Assembly: GCA_002794785.1 (NCBI GenBank)
Contig: NBBA01000006.1
Location: forward strand, 124,001 to 188,000
Length of the DNA stretch: 64,000 nucleotides
Source: Coniferiporia sulphurascens
Lineage: Eukaryota > Basidiomycota > Agaricomycetes > Hymenochaetales > Hymenochaetaceae
Direction of reading: 5' to 3'
Shown: piece by piece, positions 60,055 to 64,000 of the stretch
Layout of the letters: the number at the start of each line of letters is the position of its first letter
Numbering within the stretch: position 1 is the stretch's first letter
The notes under the pieces: generated by a model
What the model saw: the letters and a program-made list of their open reading frames with translations, nothing else
Told to the model about the DNA's origin: nothing
Database searches by the model: none
Position numbers and translations under genes: made by a program

Positions 60055-60140
60055 CATATGACGTCCCTATGAGCTCAGTGGAGCCTAGTGGAGCATAGTG
60101 GAGCACATGACGTGCAGTGGAGCTCAGTGGAGCACCAACG
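60055..60140. repeat. short tandem (CT)AGTGGAGC units in the LTR-like insertion
   Basis: CAGTGGAGC, TAGTGGAGC, TAGTGGAGC, CAGTGGAGC and CAGTGGAGC follow at 10-20 bp steps, with one further unit near 60213. Palindromic GAGCTC pieces occur between them. Possible enhancer-like array; function is inference. Confidence 0.6.
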
Positions 60141-60554
60141 GCCAATTGTAGATAGTTATTTCTCATATGATCCTCTAATGAGGTCATTGCACTGGTACGC
60201 AGCTCCAAGTCAGTGGAGCTTATGACGACACTGTGAGGTGTCATAGCTCCAACTGCAGAGCCTTGTGGAGCATCCGCTTTCAAGCGGAGCTTCTTCTTCA
60301 TGTATATAAGGAGGGCCTAGACCAGCCTAGACCCCCAGTTTAATTCACCTTCTCAATTCTCTCAGACTTCTCCTGAGCGAAGTACCAACATCTACCGACT
60401 TATTCTTGACTCAATCACACGCCTCAACTCTATCTCGACTGCTTGTTCCATCGGCTAACCACGGTTACCCTTGGTCCTAACAGATATGGTGTTAAATGTA
60501 TTGTTGCACCAGTATCAATTATATCCATTGAGGAATAAACATTGTTAGCAAATT

Positions 60555-60808
60555 TCTTAAAATCTACGCACATTGTGGTAGACGATGAGGTGCAGTGGTG
60601 ATGTTCAGGCAAGGTGGGTTATCAGCGTAAACCGATGTATTTCTAGGGTGAGACCAGCTCCCCTTATATACACGTTCTGTGGGCTAGTACTACTATAACT
60701 ATCTAGCTCCTATATCGTATGGTGTTATCGTTGCATTATCGTTCACTTAGTAAGGTGGTTGTTCATATGACCACATGCTATATTTATATCGTTTATATTT
60801 ATTTAATA
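60555..60808 (-). mobile_element. solo copia LTR nested in the copia gag-pol
   Basis: 254 bp, same ends as the outer LTRs, flanked by AAATT at 60550-60554 and 60809-60813. Removing it joins gag (ITTEKF) to protease (ANNVYSSMDIIDTG) in frame. Confidence 0.88.
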
Positions 60809-62689
60809 AAATTTTTCTGTTGTTATAGCGTTAATGCTTATGTCTAAATTATTGTCATCCATGTCTTCCATTGCGCTGTCGTGGTTTCCTATAGTGTCAA
60901 GAAAATTGTTATAAGAATATATTGGGAATTCTCCCATGTCAAAGTCGTTGTCGTCGATTTCGGTTATGAAGGCGGTTTCGCCTTGGCCTATTACGGCGCT
61001 TAACTCGATTCGAGAGCTTGATGCGACGTTTGCTGCTGCTGATGCTGCGGTATGTTTAGCCTGGGCCGCACTTGCCCCAGTCATTGTCGGTGCCGCTGAC
61101 GCACCCATTTCCTTCCCTTTTCCTTTTTCGTCATTCGCATCCTCTTTCTTCTTCTGAGCTGCCTCCATCCATTCCGTTTTTGGCGCCCAGCAGTCTCAAC
61201 TAAAGTGCCCTAGCTTGTTACAATTGTAGCACTTAATAACATGTGATTGTTGGTTGGGGGAATATCCCCCTCGTCCTTGTCCTCTCATATACCTGCCACG
61301 GCCCCTATAGCTGCGACCTCGTGGTTGTACTCCGTGGCTAAAACCGCGTCTGCAGCCCCTAAAATAGGGGTGGTTCCGCTCGTCCTTGGGCAGGTGGTTA
61401 GCCGCCACTCCTGTCCTCTGATGATTTTTCCGCCACCCCTCAAAGGTGTTTTGTAATGCAGTTAATAAAAATTGAGGGGTTAGTTCAATTTTATCTTTTG
61501 TAGGATTTGTTTCATTAATTGTTTTAATATATAACTCACTCTGTGTGAGTACATATTGATATTGTTCAGGCGTTGCCCTTGTGATAGCTGATATATACGT
61601 TGACTCTGAAACTTTTACCCCTTGGGCTATTAGTTCCTCGTATTTATTGCTGAGGTTATCGAGTGTTCCATTGAAATGGCTGACATGACCTCTGATATCA
61701 AAAAGGGCAGCCTCGTTAAAGCCCTTTGTAATTGTTGTCTGGATGTTATATCATCCATCAAGCACTTTGAGTAGCACTGGAATATCTTTAGAGAAATTAA
61801 GATAATAAGCCAATATTTTGTCAGGCATAGTGCACATAATGCCATTATATAAAGCACTTGATATACCAATCTCTCCAGTTCCTGGGGAGTTAATGAGCAG
61901 GTTACCGTAACCTGCACTCTTGATAGTGCTTTGGACTCTGTAATTCCAGAGTTTGTAGTTTCTGTGCCCGTCGAGTTTCTCAATTCCATCAAAGAATTTC
62001 TGGAGTTCCGTGAGTTTAGTTGCCATACTTGGTTCATCTTCCTCGGTATCGTTAGCATCTGAATCGTCAGGGTCGGAAGGCTCTGATGGCTCACGTGATG
62101 GGTTATTATTGGATTTTTCGGTTTCTTCTTTGTTATCTTCTTTTTTATCTTCTTTGTTTTTATCGCTTTCTTCTTCTTCTGGCTTAATATAAGGATTATC
62201 AATTTTAAATTGTTCTTTTTCAGTTGGATCTGATATGCCCAAATACGTACTGATTCGATATCTGATTTCAGATGATTTTCCTTGGTCTGATATTCCTAAA
62301 TCTTTAGCGTGAATTGTTAATTCAGTTTTATAGTCAGCTTTTATTTTTAATTTTTCGTCTTTAGTAGAATTATCGTACCTGTTAATTCGGTCTTGTATTT
62401 GTTGTTCCATTCCGTTAATAGGTATTTGTCTGAGGTTACATTGGACTATTAAGTCAACTAACCTTTTGCTATCTTTGGCTTTTTGAATTTTTTCTTCGAG
62501 TTCTTCAATAGTAGATGACTGTGTATACATTATTTTTAGCTCATTAGCGATTATTCGTAATCCTGATAATTTTTGCAAACATGTTTTCTCACGAGTGTTG
62601 GGTTTCTGTCCGTCAGACATAATTTCGTTATTCGAGGATGTATAATTTCGTTAATCATTTCATTAGTTGTAGAGTCAAGGCTCATAACC

Positions 62690-63509
62690 TCTTAAAATCT
62701 ACGCACATTGTGGTAGACAATGAGGTGCAGTGGTGAAGTTGAGGCAAAGGTGAGTTATCAGTGTAAACCGATGTATTTCATGGTAGAGACCAGCTCTCCT
62801 TATATACATCTACTGTGAGCTACTTATACTATAACTATCATAGCTCCTATTCATATGGCATTATCGTTGTGTTATCATTTACTTAGTAAGGTGGTTGATC
62901 TTATGACCACCTTTGTTACAATTTTTCCTTTACTTTCCCTACTGTGCTGACTCACTTCCTCTTTGTCATCATCAGTCAGCGCAACTCCCCCATTTCTCTA
63001 CCTTACTCATCTTTATTTGCCTTGTGCCATAAGATGCCATGATGACGCCTTACTGCACCATCATGACATGCTTTGCTTACTGATCACCGTACTTGTATTA
63101 CCAAGGCCTTCCTTGAGTTTCCAGGACCTTCCTTAGTCTGGTAAACACACCTAACCAAGTCGCTACAGTAACAAACACATAGAGTAGCATATAAGCATGT
63201 AACTTCAGTAGCACAAGCCCTAAGCTTGTGCTCTTTGTTCATACAAGCCCATTATCTGCTACCACCAATCTACTGTGTGCCAGTGTGCCACTAGTCACCT
63301 CGTCATAACCCAACTCGCTAAGGAAGCCTACCATGTCTACATCGCCAATCAGGAAGCCCCATCGCCAATCATCTTCGACTTACAACATCTAGGAAGCCCC
63401 GTTGCCATAACCCCCTTACAGACGATCAGGAAGCCCCGACATCGATCACCGCGTAACCATTGAGCTTAACAACCTTTATATTTAGTACGTTCGTTATATT
63501 TATTTAATA
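62690..63509 (-). repeat. 5' LTR of the copia element, interrupted by a Ty3-family solo LTR
   Basis: Two parts, 62690-62913 and 63472-63509, about 257 bp once the insertion and one ACCTT are removed. The next internal bases (GGTTATGAGCC on the minus strand) would be the primer-binding site; I cannot name the tRNA. Confidence 0.85.
62914..63471 (+). mobile_element. solo LTR of the Ty3 family inside the copia 5' LTR
   Basis: 558 bp, TGTTACAATT..GCTTAACA, flanked by ACCTT at 62909-62913 and 63472-63476. The uninterrupted site (GACCACCTTTATATTTAG) is visible at 55996-56013. This is the fifth LTR of the family in the window. Confidence 0.92.
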
Positions 63510-63588
63510 AAGTACTACTGGAGTCTAGGACGGTGGACGGCGGACAATTTTGGAACGAAACCGGAAGGTTCTGTGGAGGATCGAGTCA

Positions 63589-63611
63589 TTGCCGAGAACA
63601 TGATTACATAA
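63589..63611 (+). promoter_or_regulatory. F-box-family upstream block for the gene at 63689
   Basis: TTGCCGAG, five bases, GATTACATAA, then GTGCACGTCGACAAGT at about 63654-63669. This is the clearest copy of the module and lies only 80 bp from the copia insertion edge. Confidence 0.5.
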
Positions 63612-63688
63612 CCCGTTTATTCGTTTTCTCATTTTACTTCGGCGTAGGCCTCTTGTGCACGTCGACAAGTCCTGCTAAAGAACCTTGA

Positions 63689-64000
63689 ATGGCCGCCGTA
63701 ACTGCGGCAATGGAACGCGTCACTAGAATGCCTGAAATACTCGATACCATTTTCAGTCACAATACACTATCACAAGACGCTCGCTGCGTACGTGTGAGCC
63801 GCTTGTGGTCGGATGTTGCCTTGAACCATCTATGGCGCGAAAGCACTCCATTGAAGGCCCTTTTCGATATCCTTGCTCCCCTAGTCCCCTCGAACCATAT
63901 GTCGCAGATAGAGACGTCAACTCTGGTGAGTTCCCGCTCTTCTGTTGCGTTCAACGATTCGTTGAGACTTATAGAAGATTTTCTCGCGCCCTGTCATGCC
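63689..64000 (+). CDS. F-box/LRR protein, first exon and start of the second; runs off the window
   Basis: ATG at 63689; exon 1 63689-63925 is 237 nt, as in the other members. The F-box reads ERVTRMPEILDTIFSHNTLS and SRLWSDVALNHLWRE. The GTGAGT donor is at 63926, and a tandem TAGAAG acceptor lies near 63974-63977. Exon 2 begins IFSRPVM, as expected. Nothing in the visible part is broken. The copia insertion removed or displaced everything more than about 180 bp upstream of the ATG. Confidence 0.85.
   Translation, partial: MAAVTAAMERVTRMPEILDTIFSHNTLSQDARCVRVSRLWSDVALNHLWRESTPLKALFDILAPLVPSNHMSQIETSTLVSSRSSVAFNDSLRLIEDFLAPCHA

Larger units (their letters stand above)
59013..60482 (+). mobile_element. 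1470-bp TG..CA insertion, probably a long solo LTR
   Basis: Begins TGTTAGGA and ends TCCTAACA, flanked by GATAT at 59008-59012 and 60483-60487. The copia protease frame closes perfectly when it and one GATAT are removed. A TATATAAGG box lies near 60303, about 180 bp from the right end, as expected for U3-R-U5 in plus orientation. Repeated CAGTGGAGC/TAGTGGAGC units occupy about 60075-60135. A 221-codon ORF lies in the left half. No matching LTR pair or internal retroelement genes are present. Confidence 0.75.
56045..62620 (-). pseudogene. copia gag-pol, one frame with six TGA codons and two insertions
   Basis: After removing the two insertions (each with one target copy) the frame is continuous from 62620 to TGA 56047-56045. 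Gag has a CCHC knuckle CYNCNKLGHFS(stop)DC. Protease has IIDTGATIHLTPY. Integrase has LHKKLGHISYAYIKRLL, CSICIEA and catalytic HMDIWGP, LQSDNDTVF, QQNGVAERSH. Reverse transcriptase has DIKSAYLYGEL, then FIHVDNITI where YVDD is expected. RNase H has GYTNANRMTQEGHKAISGYI, where relatives have D.D, and SWSSKKQELVSLSVCEAEL. Stops, all TGA: 61753, 61198, 58129, 57433, 56881 and 56218 (first base on the minus strand). Several fall at a conserved Arg (GHFS(R)DC, IE(R)YKARLV, (R)TKHIDIR). Confidence 0.88.
55782..63509 (-). mobile_element. Ty1/copia element with three later insertions
   Basis: Flanked by AAGTA on both sides (55777-55781 and 63510-63514). The minus-strand 5' LTR is 63509-62690, split by a Ty3-family solo LTR. 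The 3' LTR is 55782-56037 (256 bp). The internal region carries one gag-pol frame (62620 to 56045), with a solo copia LTR at 60555-60808 and a 1470-bp TG..CA insertion at 59013-60482. LTR ends are TATTAAA..TTTAAGA rather than TG..CA. A purine tract AAGGGGAG lies at 56046-56038 next to the 3' LTR. Confidence 0.9.

Overview
The window looks like a piece of an Agaricomycete (mushroom-type basidiomycete) nuclear genome. The evidence is many 48-110 nt introns with GT..AG ends, very small exons, a C2/NACHT/WD40 NLR-like gene, an expanded F-box/LRR family of the basidiomycete type (a conserved RPV..DW.RF block just after the first intron), a Crinkler-like kinase gene, and a dense load of nested LTR and LINE retrotransposons. 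I found no rRNA, tRNA, CRISPR or bacterial-style operon. All exon models below come from reading splice signals by eye; most were checked by whether the summed exon length is a multiple of three.

Layout. 0-11 kb: a minus-strand array of F-box/LRR paralogues. One looks intact (1413-3093), one has a single-base frameshift (6963-8621), and there are at least four decayed copies. 11.4-15.2 kb: an NLR-like C2-NACHT-WD40 gene on the minus strand, ten exons, one extra base after the P-loop. 17.4-18.1 kb: a pogo/Tc1-mariner-like MITE next to an F-box scrap. 18.6-21.2 kb: a Crinkler-like protein kinase gene. 21.3-33.0 kb: one LINE (minus strand, poly(A) at 21276-21293) broken by a solo LTR, a complete Ty3/gypsy chromovirus (23038-30662) and a second, inverted solo LTR. 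33.5-34.5 kb: an aldo-keto reductase relic and a diverged tandem repeat. 35.9-38.2 kb: an AIF/FSP1-like flavoprotein. 40.1-41.0 kb: signal peptidase subunit SPC1. 41.8-43.7 kb: an MFS sugar transporter. 47.1-48.9 kb: an intact F-box/LRR gene on the plus strand, followed by a scrambled inverted copy of the flavoprotein gene (49.4-51.2 kb). 52.1-53.5 kb: an NAD(P)-binding epimerase-like gene. 54.6-55.3 kb: a GH53 galactanase relic. 55.8-63.5 kb: a Ty1/copia element on the minus strand with three further insertions inside it. 63.7-64.0 kb: the first exon of another F-box gene, cut by the window end.

Themes. (1) The F-box family evolves by birth and death. Copies share a 237-nt first exon, a phase-0 first intron and a two-block upstream module. 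(2) The Ty3 element shows a complete signature of Tf1-type self-priming: 11 bases just inside the 5' LTR are complementary to 11 bases placed about 32 bp after the LTR TATA box. It also carries extra coding sequence after pol. (3) Every premature stop found in the Ty3 gag-pol and copia frames is TGA, mostly at a conserved Arg, as expected from CGA to TGA deamination. (4) A 1470-bp TG..CA insertion with a perfect 5-bp target duplication carries a 221-codon ORF upstream of a TATA box, so it looks like a solo LTR with a coding U3. Conserved single-copy genes (SPC1, transporter, flavoprotein, epimerase) sit between the repeat-rich blocks.
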